A stretch of 43,687 nt of DNA. Origin: Methylobacterium sp. NEAU K (lineage in GTDB: Bacteria; Pseudomonadota; Alphaproteobacteria; Rhizobiales; Beijerinckiaceae). Shown here piece by piece: positions 7,755 through 15,899 of the stretch. Under the pieces are notes generated by a model. That model was given only the letters and a program-made list of their open reading frames with translations, was not told the origin of the DNA and made no database searches. Position 1 is the stretch's first letter; each line of letters opens with the position of its first letter. Both the position numbers and the translations under genes were made by a program. The stretch is taken from positions 1 through 43,687 of the forward strand of contig NZ_JAUYZJ010000040.1 of NCBI RefSeq assembly GCF_030700285.1. Direction: 5' to 3'.

Positions 7755-8764
7755 GGGCGCCCCCGCATCGCACCGATCCGGGCCAGCGCCGTGCCCCAGA
7801 GGCCCCGGGGCAGGAACAGCACGAAGAGGATGAAGACGGTGCCCAGCGCCAGCTGCCAGTGCGGCGTCCACAGGCTCAGGGCATCCTCGAGCACGAGGAC
7901 CGCAAGGGCGCCGACGAAGGGCCCGAAGAACGTCCCCGCGCCGCCGACCAGGGTCATCACGACCGCCATGCCCGAGGTGTGGTAGGCGAGGCTGTCCAGC
8001 GGCACGATCGACAGGTGGATCGCGAACAGCGCCCCCGCCAGGCCGCAGAACAGGCCGGACAGCACGAAGGCGAGGAGCTTGGTCCGCTCCACGTCGAAGC
8101 CGCAGGCCCGCGCCCGGGTCTCGCTCTCGCGGATCGCCTCGATCACCGCCCCGAAGGGCGAGGCGAGGATCCGCGAGATCATCGCCAGGGCGGCGCCGAC
8201 GAAGGCCAGCACCACGAAGTACTTGGTGAGCGGGTTCAGGATGTCGACGGCGAGGCGGCCGAGGCCGATCCTGGCGACGGTGAAGCCCCGCAGGCCGTTC
8301 TCGCCGCCGGTCCAGGCGGAAGCCTGAAGCGCCGCGTAGTAGACGAGCTGCGCCAGCGCGAGCGTCACCATGGCGAAGTAGATGCCCCGCGACCGGATCG
8401 AGACCGCGCCGAGGGCCAGCGCCAGCGCCCCGGCGGCGGCGACCGCGAGCCCCATCGCGGCGAGCGGATGCAGCCCGTAGGCGCCGATGGCGATGCCGGT
8501 AACGTAGGCCCCGGTCCCGAAGAAGGCCGCGTGTCCGAACGAGAGCAGGCCGGTGTACCCGTAGAGCAGGTTGTAGCCGACGGCGTAGAGCCCGTAGATC
8601 AGGACGTTGACCGCGAGCGCCTGCGACGGAAGCAGGAAGGGCAGCGCCAGCAGCGCGAGGATCGAGAGCGGCGCGCGCCACCGGGACAGGGCGCCCCCCG
8701 CGAGGGGCGACCGGCGCGGCACCGGCGGCGCGGTCGCGAGGACGGTCTGGTCGAGGGGCTGCAT
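7751..8764 (-). CDS. livM: Branched-chain-type ABC transporter permease (LivM-like)
   Basis: This is a 337-residue permease with about nine hydrophobic segments. Family blocks include NLLYGYTGLLSFGHAAFFGT (about residues 64-83), the coupling region AIRESETRARACGFDVERTK, and GMAVVMTLVGGAGTFFGPFV near the C-terminus. The N-terminal 25 residues are polar and Pro-rich, then the first membrane helix starts. The start ATG has GAGGGAG about 7 bases upstream. It pairs with the LivH-like permease encoded 12 bp upstream and overlaps livG by 4 bp. Confidence 0.92.
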   Translation of the reverse strand: MQPLDQTVLATAPPVPRRSPLAGGALSRWRAPLSILALLALPFLLPSQALAVNVLIYGLYAVGYNLLYGYTGLLSFGHAAFFGTGAYVTGIAIGAYGLHPLAAMGLAVAAAGALALALGAVSIRSRGIYFAMVTLALAQLVYYAALQASAWTGGENGLRGFTVARIGLGRLAVDILNPLTKYFVVLAFVGAALAMISRILASPFGAVIEAIRESETRARACGFDVERTKLLAFVLSGLFCGLAGALFAIHLSIVPLDSLAYHTSGMAVVMTLVGGAGTFFGPFVGALAVLVLEDALSLWTPHWQLALGTVFILFVLFLPRGLWGTALARIGAMRGRP

Positions 8765-8776
8765 CGTCGCGCTCCC

Positions 8777-9667
8777 TCAGGCGCCGAGGCCGGGCTTGCC
8801 GAACAGCCCCTGGGGCCGGACGAGGAGCACCAGCGCCATGAAGGCGAACATCGCGATGCTCGCCATCTCTGGGGCGAGAAGGGCGGTCATCGAGACCACG
8901 ACGCCAACGAGGAGCCCCGCCACGACCGAGCCGAGGAGGGAGCCCATCCCGCCGATCACCGTGACGGCGAAGGCCTCGCCGAGCACGACGTTGCCCATCT
9001 CCGGGTTGACCGAGCGCATCGGCGCGGCGAGCACCCCGCCGAGCGCCGCGAGCGCGATGCCGAGGCCGAACACCCACAGCCACAGCCGCTCGATATCGAC
9101 CCCGAGCACCCGCAGGATCTCGGGATCGCGGGCCCCGGCCCGGACGATCAGCCCGAGCTTCGTCCGCTCAAGCCCGACCCACAGGGCGACGAGGACCAGG
9201 GCGACGACGCCGATGACGAAGATTCGGTAGATCGGGAAGAAGCCGACCCCGAGGTCGGCCACGCCGGAGAGGGCCTCCGGGGTGGCGAAGGGCAGGCCGT
9301 CCGAGCCGAACAGGATGCGCACGCCCTCCACGAGCACGTAGCCGAGGCCGAAGGTCAGGAGCAGGGCGTCGTCCGGCGGGCGACCGGCCAGGGGCCGGAT
9401 CAGGAACCGTTCCACGAGCAGGCCCAGGGCCCCGACGAGGAGCGGGCCGAGGATGAGGGCCGCCCAGAAGCTGCCGGTGCGCTCCATCACGAACACCCCC
9501 GCATAGGCGCCGACCATGAAGACGTTGCCGTGGGCGAAGTTCACGATGCCGAGCATGCCGAAGATGATCGACAGGCCGAGCGCCAGCATCACGAAGACGG
9601 CCCCGAGCGCCACCCCCGAGAAGAGCTGCATGGCGATCAGTTCGAGGTCGAGGGATCCCCAATCCAT
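8777..9667 (-). CDS. livH: Branched-chain-type ABC transporter permease (LivH-like)
   Basis: This is a 296-residue integral membrane protein of the LivH family. Visible blocks are GLSIIFGMLGIVNFAHGNVF (about residues 31-50), RPLAGRPPDDALLLTFGLGY, DPEILRVLGVDIERLW and GGMGSLLGSVVAGLLVGVV. It starts 20 bp after the binding-protein stop and is followed by LivM after 12 bp. Together they form the transmembrane pore of the importer in the molybdenum-hydroxylase operon. Length and topology are normal for the family. Confidence 0.92.
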   Translation of the reverse strand: MDWGSLDLELIAMQLFSGVALGAVFVMLALGLSIIFGMLGIVNFAHGNVFMVGAYAGVFVMERTGSFWAALILGPLLVGALGLLVERFLIRPLAGRPPDDALLLTFGLGYVLVEGVRILFGSDGLPFATPEALSGVADLGVGFFPIYRIFVIGVVALVLVALWVGLERTKLGLIVRAGARDPEILRVLGVDIERLWLWVFGLGIALAALGGVLAAPMRSVNPEMGNVVLGEAFAVTVIGGMGSLLGSVVAGLLVGVVVSMTALLAPEMASIAMFAFMALVLLVRPQGLFGKPGLGA

Positions 9668-9687
9668 GGCCGTCTCCCGCTCCCCGG

Positions 9688-10920
9688 TCAGGCGCGGTGC
9701 CCGAGTTCGTCGCAGCTGCGCAGGGCCGCTTCCGAACCCGGCTCGATCTCCAGGATCGTGAAGAGGTCGGCCTCATTGGCCATCTCGGATTTCTTCTTCG
9801 ACTCGGTGACCAGCACCGACTGCACCGCCTGGTGGTCGCAGGCGCGGTAATGCTCCGGCCCCTTGGCGACGTCGTATCTCAGGGTTTCGAGGGAGGTGAC
9901 GACCTTGTCCGTATCGGTGCCGCCGGCCGCCTTCACGGCCATGAGGAGCGAGCGGACGGCGGCGTAGCCGTAGGCCCCGTAATCCGTGGGCACAGCCCCG
10001 CCATAGGCCGCCCTGAAGGCGTCGTTGAACGCCTTCGCCGAGGGGACGGTCTCCTCCAGGCGCCAGTAGTAGTTGCTGGCGCCGACAACGCCCTCGAAGG
10101 CGTCGGGGCCAGCGGCGAGGCGCTGGTTGTGCAAAAGCACCGGCACGACGATCCGGGCGACCTTCTTCATGCCGAAATCGTTGGCCTGCTTGATGCTGTT
10201 GGCTTGGTCTCGGCCGAAATTGCAGATGCAGAGGATGTCTGGCCGCATCGAGCGCAGGCGCGGCATGAAGGTCGAGTAATCGGCCGCGCCGAACGGGTGC
10301 AGGATCTCGCCCGCCGTCTCCGCGCCGATGGCGGCGGCGGCGCGCTTGAACCCCCGCAGCATCTCGTGCCCGTAGGCGTAGTCGGCGACGAGGTAGGCGA
10401 CCTTCGTGCCCTTCCTGAATGCGTGCTTGGCGACCGCGGCGGTCGTCATGTGCGGGTTCAGGGCCTCGTGGAAGGTCGTGCGGCTGAAGTCCTTCACCTC
10501 GTTGATCGTGTCGGACTGGCTGATCGACACGTAGAGCACCCCGCGGGAACGGGTGATCTCGTTGACCGATAATTGCACCGCGCTCGACAGGGCCCCGACG
10601 ATGAAATGGGCCTTGTCCTTCTCGATCAACTCCAGGGTGCGGGTGGCGGCCTCGCCGGGGTTGAGCTTGTCGTCGCGGACCAGCAGCTCGGCCATCCGCC
10701 CGTCCAGGCCGCCGGCCTCGTTGAACTGCTTGACCGCAAGCTCGGCCGAGCGGATCTGGTCCTTCGCCTCGGCGCCGAACGGGCCGGTGACCGGCGTCGG
10801 GAAGCCGATGCGGATCGTTTCGGCGGCGCGGGCCGGGCGCGGACGGCCGATCCCGCCGAGGGTCCCCGCCACGGCCATGCCGGCGACGAGCGTCCGGCGC
10901 GAAAGCGTACCCTGACCCAT
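9688..10920 (-). CDS. ABC transporter substrate-binding protein (LivK/Peripla_BP_6 family), Tat-type signal
   Basis: This 410-residue solute-binding protein has a twin-arginine leader (LSRRTLVAGMAVAGTL, residues 5-20) ending in PARAAE, which suggests export folded through Tat. The mature domain begins TIRIGFPTPVTGPFGAEAKD, then VRDDKLNPGEAATRTLELIE, typical of amide/urea/aromatic binders of this superfamily rather than classical LivJ. The ATG at 10920 has AGGAGG 8 bases upstream. It follows the Mo-hydroxylase large-subunit gene by 68 bp and precedes livH by 20 bp. It is likely to capture the substrate that the linked hydroxylase acts on; the ligand is unknown. Confidence 0.9.
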   Translation of the reverse strand: MGQGTLSRRTLVAGMAVAGTLGGIGRPRPARAAETIRIGFPTPVTGPFGAEAKDQIRSAELAVKQFNEAGGLDGRMAELLVRDDKLNPGEAATRTLELIEKDKAHFIVGALSSAVQLSVNEITRSRGVLYVSISQSDTINEVKDFSRTTFHEALNPHMTTAAVAKHAFRKGTKVAYLVADYAYGHEMLRGFKRAAAAIGAETAGEILHPFGAADYSTFMPRLRSMRPDILCICNFGRDQANSIKQANDFGMKKVARIVVPVLLHNQRLAAGPDAFEGVVGASNYYWRLEETVPSAKAFNDAFRAAYGGAVPTDYGAYGYAAVRSLLMAVKAAGGTDTDKVVTSLETLRYDVAKGPEHYRACDHQAVQSVLVTESKKKSEMANEADLFTILEIEPGSEAALRSCDELGHRA

Positions 10921-10988
10921 CACCCGTTCCTCCTGTGCTCGCGCAGGGCTCTTGAAGGCCGGCCCGCGTCGCGACCTCTCGAAAATCG

Positions 10989-13355
10989 TCAGACCACGCC
11001 GAGCGCCCTCAGGATGCGCTCGGGCGTCATCGGCAGCTGCGAGACCCCGGCGCCGAAGGGGAGCAGGGCGTCGTTGACGGCGTTGAGGGCCGCGCCGCTG
11101 GAGGCGGCGGTGCCGGCCTCGCCGCAGCCCTTGGCGCCGAGCTCGGTGTCCTTGGTCGGCGTCTCGACGTGGCGGATGACGATGTCGGGCATCTCGCAGG
11201 CCATTGGCACGAGGTAGTCGGTCATCGACCCGTTCAGGAGCTGGCCGGTCTCGCCGTAGCGGCACTCCTCGAAGAAGGCGGCGCCGAGCCCCTGCACCAC
11301 GCCCCCGCGGATCTGCTCGTCCACGAGGAGCGGGTTGATGACCCGGCCGCAATCCTCGACCACCCAGTGCTTCAGGATGCGCACGAGGCCGGTCTCGGTG
11401 TCGACCTCGACCAGGCTGCCGTGGATCCCGTTGGTGAAGGCGAAGGGGTAGCCGCGCGGCGCGAAGTGGTGCGCCACGGTGAGCGCGGGTGACACGTCCG
11501 GCGGCAGCAGGTCGGAGCGGTAGTAGGCGAGGTTGGCGACCTCGGTCAGCGTCATCCGCGAACTGCCGTCCGCGTCGGTCACCGCGCCGTCGCGGATGTC
11601 GAGGGAGCCCGCCTCGGCCTGGAGGATGGCGGCGGCGATCTCCAGGATGCGCGCTCGCAGCCTGCGCGCGGCCTGAAAGGCGGTCTCGCCGCCGATCCCC
11701 GCCCCTCGGCAGGCCCAGGTCGCGCCGCCGGAGGGCGTCGTCTCTGTGTCGCCGGTCAGCACCCGGACGCGGTCGCGGTCGAGCCCCACGCCCTCGGCGA
11801 CGATCTGGCCGACGATCGCCTCGCTGCCCTGGCCCTGCTCGGTGATGCTGATGGCGCAGGCCACGTCGCCCGCCGGCGTCAGCTTGAGGACGCAGCCGTC
11901 CTGCGCCGAGATGTGGGCACCGCCGACGCCGTAGAAGGCCGGCGTCGGATTGGTGATCTCCACGTAGGTCGCGATGCCGATGCCCCGGTGTATGCCCTTC
12001 TCCCGCAGGGCCGCCTGCTCGGCGCGCAGCGCCGGGTAGTCCATGAGGGCGTGGAGCCGGTCGAGGCAGGTCGCGAGCGAGAGCTTCTCGAACGTGTACC
12101 CAGTTGGCGTCCTGTGCGGGTACATGTCGTCGGTCACGAAGTTGCGCCGCCGGATCTCGAACGGGTCGAGGCCGAGTTCCCGCGCCGCCAGATCGACCAG
12201 CCGCTCCGTCACCGCGCAGGCGATCGGGTGGCCGACCGCCCGGTACTGGCTCATCTGCACCTTGTTCTGGGCAACGACCGTGAGGTCGGCCCGGTAGTCG
12301 CCGAGCCGGTAGGGCGCCCCGATCAGGCGCACCACCTGGTTGCCCTCCACGGCGCTAGTGCGCGGATAGGCCGAGAACGGGCCGACGCCGGTCACGTCGT
12401 CCACCTCGATCGCCCGCATCCGCCCGTCGCCCTCGAAGGCGAGCCTGGCGCGCACCCGGTGGTCGCGAGCGTGGATGTCGCTGGCGAAAGCCTCCATCCG
12501 GTCGGCGGTGAACTTCACGGGCCGCCTGAGCAGGAGGCTCGCGCCCACCACCGCCATGTCCTCGTGGTAGAGATGCAGCTTCATCCCGAAGGAGCCGCCG
12601 ACATCCGGGGCGATCACCCGGACCCTGGACTCGGAGAGCCCGAAATGCCGGGCGTAAATGTCCTGGAACTGGTAGGGCGTCTGGGTCGACTGGTGGACAG
12701 TCAGCCGCTCCTCCGCCGGATCGTAGTCGGCCACGAGGGAGCGGGGTTCCATCGTCACGGCGGTGTGCCGGCCGAAGCGCAGGTCGATTTCGACGCTCCG
12801 GGCGCCTTCGAAGGCCCGCGCCGTGTCGCCCGCCTCGATCCGGGTGCGGAACAGGACGTTGTCGGGGGCGTCCGCATCGATCCGAGGCGCGTTGGGCGCG
12901 CGGGCGGCGTCGAGGCCGACGACCGGCTCCAGCTCCTCAAAGTCGATGCCGACGACCTCCAGGGCATCCTCCGCCTCGGCGCGGCTCTCAGCGACCACCA
13001 TCACCACCGGCTGGCCGGCCCAGACCGCCTTGTCCGTCGGCAGGGGCATCTGCGGGGCCGAGCGCATCCCCTTGAAATGGCTGAGCGTCCCGGTCCAGGG
13101 CGCGCAGATCCGCGCGAAGTCGGCGCCGGTCAGCACCGCATGGACCCCCGGCATCGCGGCCGCCTCGGCGGTCTCGATCGGGCCCAGGCGGGCATGGGCG
13201 TAGGGGCTGCGCAGGAAGGCCGCGTGGAGCATGCGGGGCAGCGCGACATCGTCGGTGTACCGCCCCCGTCCCGCCAGGAGGCGCTTGGCGCCCGGTCGGG
13301 GAAGGCCCCGGCCGATGTAGCGGGTCCGGCCCGGGCTGTCGGTGGCCGCGCTCAT
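10989..13355 (-). CDS. Xanthine dehydrogenase/CoxL-family molybdenum hydroxylase, large subunit
   Basis: This 788-residue protein binds the molybdopterin cytosine dinucleotide cofactor and holds the active site. It has the a/b hammerhead domain (YIGRGLPRPGAKRLLAGRGR at 13-32), the Mo-cofactor motif DVGGSFGMK (251-259) and the catalytic glutamate in GAKGCGEAGT (about Glu746). The active-site loop reads QYRAVGHP (370-377). It is neither the AYXCSFR loop of form I CO dehydrogenase nor the AYRGAGR loop of form II enzymes, so a CO-oxidising role is unlikely. The start ATG overlaps the small-subunit stop (ATGA). Family-typical reaction: hydroxylation of a heterocycle or aldehyde with water as oxygen source. 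Substrate unknown. Confidence 0.9.
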   Translation of the reverse strand: MSAATDSPGRTRYIGRGLPRPGAKRLLAGRGRYTDDVALPRMLHAAFLRSPYAHARLGPIETAEAAAMPGVHAVLTGADFARICAPWTGTLSHFKGMRSAPQMPLPTDKAVWAGQPVVMVVAESRAEAEDALEVVGIDFEELEPVVGLDAARAPNAPRIDADAPDNVLFRTRIEAGDTARAFEGARSVEIDLRFGRHTAVTMEPRSLVADYDPAEERLTVHQSTQTPYQFQDIYARHFGLSESRVRVIAPDVGGSFGMKLHLYHEDMAVVGASLLLRRPVKFTADRMEAFASDIHARDHRVRARLAFEGDGRMRAIEVDDVTGVGPFSAYPRTSAVEGNQVVRLIGAPYRLGDYRADLTVVAQNKVQMSQYRAVGHPIACAVTERLVDLAARELGLDPFEIRRRNFVTDDMYPHRTPTGYTFEKLSLATCLDRLHALMDYPALRAEQAALREKGIHRGIGIATYVEITNPTPAFYGVGGAHISAQDGCVLKLTPAGDVACAISITEQGQGSEAIVGQIVAEGVGLDRDRVRVLTGDTETTPSGGATWACRGAGIGGETAFQAARRLRARILEIAAAILQAEAGSLDIRDGAVTDADGSSRMTLTEVANLAYYRSDLLPPDVSPALTVAHHFAPRGYPFAFTNGIHGSLVEVDTETGLVRILKHWVVEDCGRVINPLLVDEQIRGGVVQGLGAAFFEECRYGETGQLLNGSMTDYLVPMACEMPDIVIRHVETPTKDTELGAKGCGEAGTAASSGAALNAVNDALLPFGAGVSQLPMTPERILRALGVV

Positions 13356-13855
13356 GCCGCCTCCTCCGTGGCGCAGGCGGCCTTCGCGACGCCCTCGATG
13401 GCATCGACGATCGCCTCGTAGCCGGTGCAGCGGCAGTAATTGCCCGACAGGGCGTCGCGGATCGCCTCGCGGGGGGGAGCGGCCCCGCCGGGGCGGCATC
13501 CCTTCAGGAAGTCGAGGGCGACGACCAAAATTCCCGGGGTGCAGAAGCCGCATTGCAGGGCGTTGCGGGCGTGGAAGGCCGCCTGCAGCGCGGCGACCGC
13601 CCCCGTATCCGAGAGCCCTTCGAGCGTGTCGACCCGCATCCCGTCCGCCTGCACCGCGAGCATCAGGCAGGCATGGACCGGCTGGCCGTCGAGGTTGATG
13701 ATGCAGGCCCCGCAGGCCCCGACCTCGCAGCCGAGGTGGACGGCGGTGAGCCCGAGATCCTGGCGCAGGAAATCGGCCAGCGACAGGCGAGGCTCCACGA
13801 AGCGCCGGACCCTGTCGCCGTTGACCGTGAGGGCGATCGGTTGCGGCGCGATCAT
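13352..13855 (-). CDS. Molybdenum hydroxylase small subunit, two [2Fe-2S] clusters (CoxS-like)
   Basis: This is a 167-residue iron-sulfur subunit. A plant-type [2Fe-2S] site is formed by Cys43, Cys48, Cys51 and Cys63 (CEVGACGAC, then HAC), and the all-helical second cluster by Cys102, Cys105, Cys141 and Cys143 (CGFCTPG and CRCTGY). It relays electrons between the molybdenum centre and the FAD subunit. It overlaps both neighbours by 4 bp, fixing gene order FAD subunit, Fe-S subunit, Mo subunit. Length is typical of CoxS/NdhS-type proteins. Confidence 0.95.
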   Translation of the reverse strand: MIAPQPIALTVNGDRVRRFVEPRLSLADFLRQDLGLTAVHLGCEVGACGACIINLDGQPVHACLMLAVQADGMRVDTLEGLSDTGAVAALQAAFHARNALQCGFCTPGILVVALDFLKGCRPGGAAPPREAIRDALSGNYCRCTGYEAIVDAIEGVAKAACATEEAA

Positions 13856-14730
13856 GCGGCCTCCGCCTGCCGATGGCCGTCCCCGAGGGCGGCGAGCACC
13901 CGGCCGAGGAGGACCCGGGCGAGGTGCATCCGCGCGGCGGCCGAGAGGGTGTCGTCGTCGTCGGGGGCGAGATCGTCGGCGAGCGCCGCCTTCGCCGCCG
14001 CGATGCTCTCCGGCCCGAGGGGCCGGCCGGCCAGGGCGGCCTCGGCCGCCGGAGCCCGCATCGGGGTCGGGCCGACGGAGCAGAAGGCGAGGCGCGCCGT
14101 CTCGACGGCATCCCCCGCGAGTGCGAGGTGGGCCGCAAGCCCGACCATCGCGTAGTCGCCCCGGCGCCGGGCGATCTCATCGAAGCGCATCCGCGTGCCG
14201 GGCCGTGCGAGGGGAACCCGCACCGCCGACAGGATCTCGCCCGGCGCGATCACGGTCTCGAACAGGTCCCGGAAGAAGTCGTCCGCGGCCACGCTCCGGG
14301 TGCCGGCCGCCCCGGTGATCTCGATTGACGCCCCGAGGGCTCGCATGGAGGCCGGCAGTTCGGAGGCGGGATCCGCCAGGGCGAGGCTGCCGCCCATCGT
14401 CCCGAGGTTGCGGATCGCCGGATGGGCCATGAAAGCCGCCGCCTCGGTCAGGATCGGCGCGTGGGCGGCGATCAGGTCGGAGGCCAGGGTCTCGGCGTGG
14501 CGGGTCAGGGCGCCGATCCGCAGGGCGTCGCCCTCGACGGCGATGCCCCGCAGGGCGTCGACCCGGCCGATGTCGATGAGCAGGTCCGGTGCGTCGAGGC
14601 GGAGGTTGAGGGCCGGCAGCAGGCTCTGGCCGCCGGCGAGGTAGCGCGCCTCGCCCGGGCAGCCGGCATAGGCGTCGAGCGCCTCCGCCACGCTCGTCAC
14701 GCGCCGGTAATCGAAGGCCCGCGCCTTCAT
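13852..14730 (-). CDS. Molybdenum hydroxylase medium subunit, FAD-binding (CoxM-like)
   Basis: This 292-residue FAD subunit shows the two CoxM flavin motifs, AGGQS (32-36) and TMGGSLALADPASELP (111-126), and a C-terminal CO_deh_flav_C region. It accepts electrons from the Fe-S subunit. It is the first gene of a leftward operon that runs through the other two hydroxylase subunits, the Liv importer and CoxG. The promoter must lie in 14731-14843, where two operator-like palindromes face a TetR gene. Confidence 0.94.
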   Translation of the reverse strand: MKARAFDYRRVTSVAEALDAYAGCPGEARYLAGGQSLLPALNLRLDAPDLLIDIGRVDALRGIAVEGDALRIGALTRHAETLASDLIAAHAPILTEAAAFMAHPAIRNLGTMGGSLALADPASELPASMRALGASIEITGAAGTRSVAADDFFRDLFETVIAPGEILSAVRVPLARPGTRMRFDEIARRRGDYAMVGLAAHLALAGDAVETARLAFCSVGPTPMRAPAAEAALAGRPLGPESIAAAKAALADDLAPDDDDTLSAAARMHLARVLLGRVLAALGDGHRQAEAA

Positions 14731-14772
14731 GTGCGTCCCTCCCAGGCCGCCGGATGCCGGTTCAATCGTTGT

Positions 14773-14786
14773 TGACCGCTTGGTAA
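14773..14786. promoter_or_regulatory. Candidate TetR operator, site 1
   Basis: TGACCGCTTGGTAA is a near-palindrome of the form TRACC-N4-GGTYA. Its mate lies at 14824-14837, centre to centre 51 bp. The site is between the divergent FAD-subunit and TetR genes, close enough to the operon start to block its promoter. Binding is inferred from symmetry and position. Confidence 0.5.
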
Positions 14787-14823
14787 CAAGCTATCGAGGG
14801 GTGGAATGCCCCGTCAAGCGAAA

Positions 14824-14837
14824 TAACCAACCGGTCA
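14824..14837. promoter_or_regulatory. Candidate TetR operator, site 2
   Basis: TAACCAACCGGTCA is, read on the other strand, TGACCGGTTGGTTA, matching site 1 (TGACCGCTTGGTAA) at 12 of 14 positions. It ends 6 bases before the TetR start codon, covering the expected ribosome-binding region, consistent with autoregulation. Inference from sequence only. Confidence 0.5.
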
Positions 14838-14843
14838 CGAAGC

Positions 14844-15545
14844 ATGACCCCGACTGCCGACTGCCCCGGGCATCCCACGCCAGCGAAGGCCCGGCGCCGC
14901 CTGCCCGCGGCCGAGCGCGAGCGGCAGATCGTGGAGGCCGCCGCGCAGTTCTTCGCCGAGCACGGTCTCGGCGGGCAGACGCGGGAACTGGCCAAGGAAC
15001 TGGGCATCACCCATTCGGCGATCTTCCGATACTTCCCGACGAAAGAGGCGCTGCTGGACCGCGTCTACGAGCACGTCTACGTTAAGCGCTGGAACCCGGC
15101 CTGGACCGGGCTGGTCTGTGACCGGTCTCAACCGCTGAGTTCCAGGATCGTTCGCTTCTATGCGGAATACACCGAGCAGATCTTTGACTTCGTGTGGGTC
15201 CGGATCTTCGTCTTCTCAGGTCTGAAGGGCTACGACATCGCGCCCCGTTACCTCGCGACCATCCGCGAGCGGGTCATCCATCCGATCTGCGCGGAAGTTC
15301 GGGCCGATCTCGGCCTGCCGGACCCGGAGACGATCCCCCTGACGGAGCGGGAGATCGAGGCGGCCTGGGCCATGCACGGGAAGGTCTTCTATCTGGCGAT
15401 CCGCAAATTCGTCTATGGATGGCCCATCCCGCACAATCTGTCACAGACGATTTCCGACGATGTCACGTCGTTCTTGGAGGGATCGCGCTTTATATTTCTC
15501 GAAAGCGTAAGCAGCGCAGAATTTCGAAAAAATAAACAATACTAA
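14844..15545 (+). CDS. TetR/AcrR-family transcriptional regulator
   Basis: This 233-residue regulator has the N-terminal TetR helix-turn-helix: RERQIVEAAAQFFAEHGLGG, then TRELAKELGITHSAIFRYFP (about residues 46-65) and TKEALLDRVYEHVY. The C-terminal ligand domain is larger than average and contains several aromatic-rich helices. It is divergent from the hydroxylase/Liv operon, and the shared 113-bp gap carries two matching palindromes, so it probably represses both directions until the imported substrate or its product binds. The 3' end (FRKNKQY) is AT-rich compared with the rest of the gene. Confidence 0.9.
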   Translation: MTPTADCPGHPTPAKARRRLPAAERERQIVEAAAQFFAEHGLGGQTRELAKELGITHSAIFRYFPTKEALLDRVYEHVYVKRWNPAWTGLVCDRSQPLSSRIVRFYAEYTEQIFDFVWVRIFVFSGLKGYDIAPRYLATIRERVIHPICAEVRADLGLPDPETIPLTEREIEAAWAMHGKVFYLAIRKFVYGWPIPHNLSQTISDDVTSFLEGSRFIFLESVSSAEFRKNKQY

Positions 15546-15899
15546 GCTCATGCACTTATTTCTTGATCTGTCATCGTGTCGGCAGTCGGCGTGTCTGTGA
15601 CGCGTCCGTCTATGAAGAAACATGTCTGCCGTTGCGGCGGCCGACCGGCGCTGGCCGAAACCAGCCGGTCCGCTTCGGAGCAGGTCTGCCGGAAAAAGCG
15701 GACGGCCTCCTACCGACCCAAACACGTCGTAGAACTCTGTTGGCGCCGTTCCTGGAAGCAGACGCTCGGGGTGCAGCGGTTATGAGCACTCAACTCTACC
15801 CACTCGGCCTTGATCGTCGACCCGACCTCGTCGACGAACCGGTGCGTCTGCATACGGAGATCGCACGATCGCGACCTGAGGATCCGAACCCTCTGCTCG
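15546..15899. repeat. Intergenic region with a GTCCGCTTCGGAG-type dispersed repeat
   Basis: No credible gene is seen here. About 15660-15712 contains CCGGTCCGCTTCGGAGCAGG, TCTGCCGG, AAGCGGAC and CTCCTACCGACCCA. The same series of blocks, diverged, occurs at about 21290-21345, and a shorter version at about 37094-37130. The AGCGGAC segment is the inverted complement of GTCCGCT, so each unit can fold into a hairpin. Bases 15720-15899 show nothing I recognise. Confidence 0.5.

Noticed and set aside
6993..9083. Very long minus-strand frame (about 700 codons) through LivG, LivM and LivH
   Set aside because: Only the last 254 codons are LivG, starting at the GTG at 7754. The rest is Arg/Gly/Ala-rich shadow of the two permease genes.
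7859..9850. Plus-strand frame of about 660 codons opposite the Liv genes
   Set aside because: The translation is an Asp/Glu/Arg/Gly/Gln-rich low-complexity product typical of antisense to high-GC membrane genes, with no domain.
11913..13421. Plus-strand frame of about 500 codons opposite the Mo-hydroxylase large subunit
   Set aside because: It is antisense to a gene with clear motifs, and its own translation has no recognisable domain.
10989..14730. Aerobic carbon monoxide dehydrogenase (coxMSL)
   Set aside because: Subunit order and CoxG suggest it, but the active-site loop lacks the AYXCSFR sequence and coxDEF-type accessory genes are missing.
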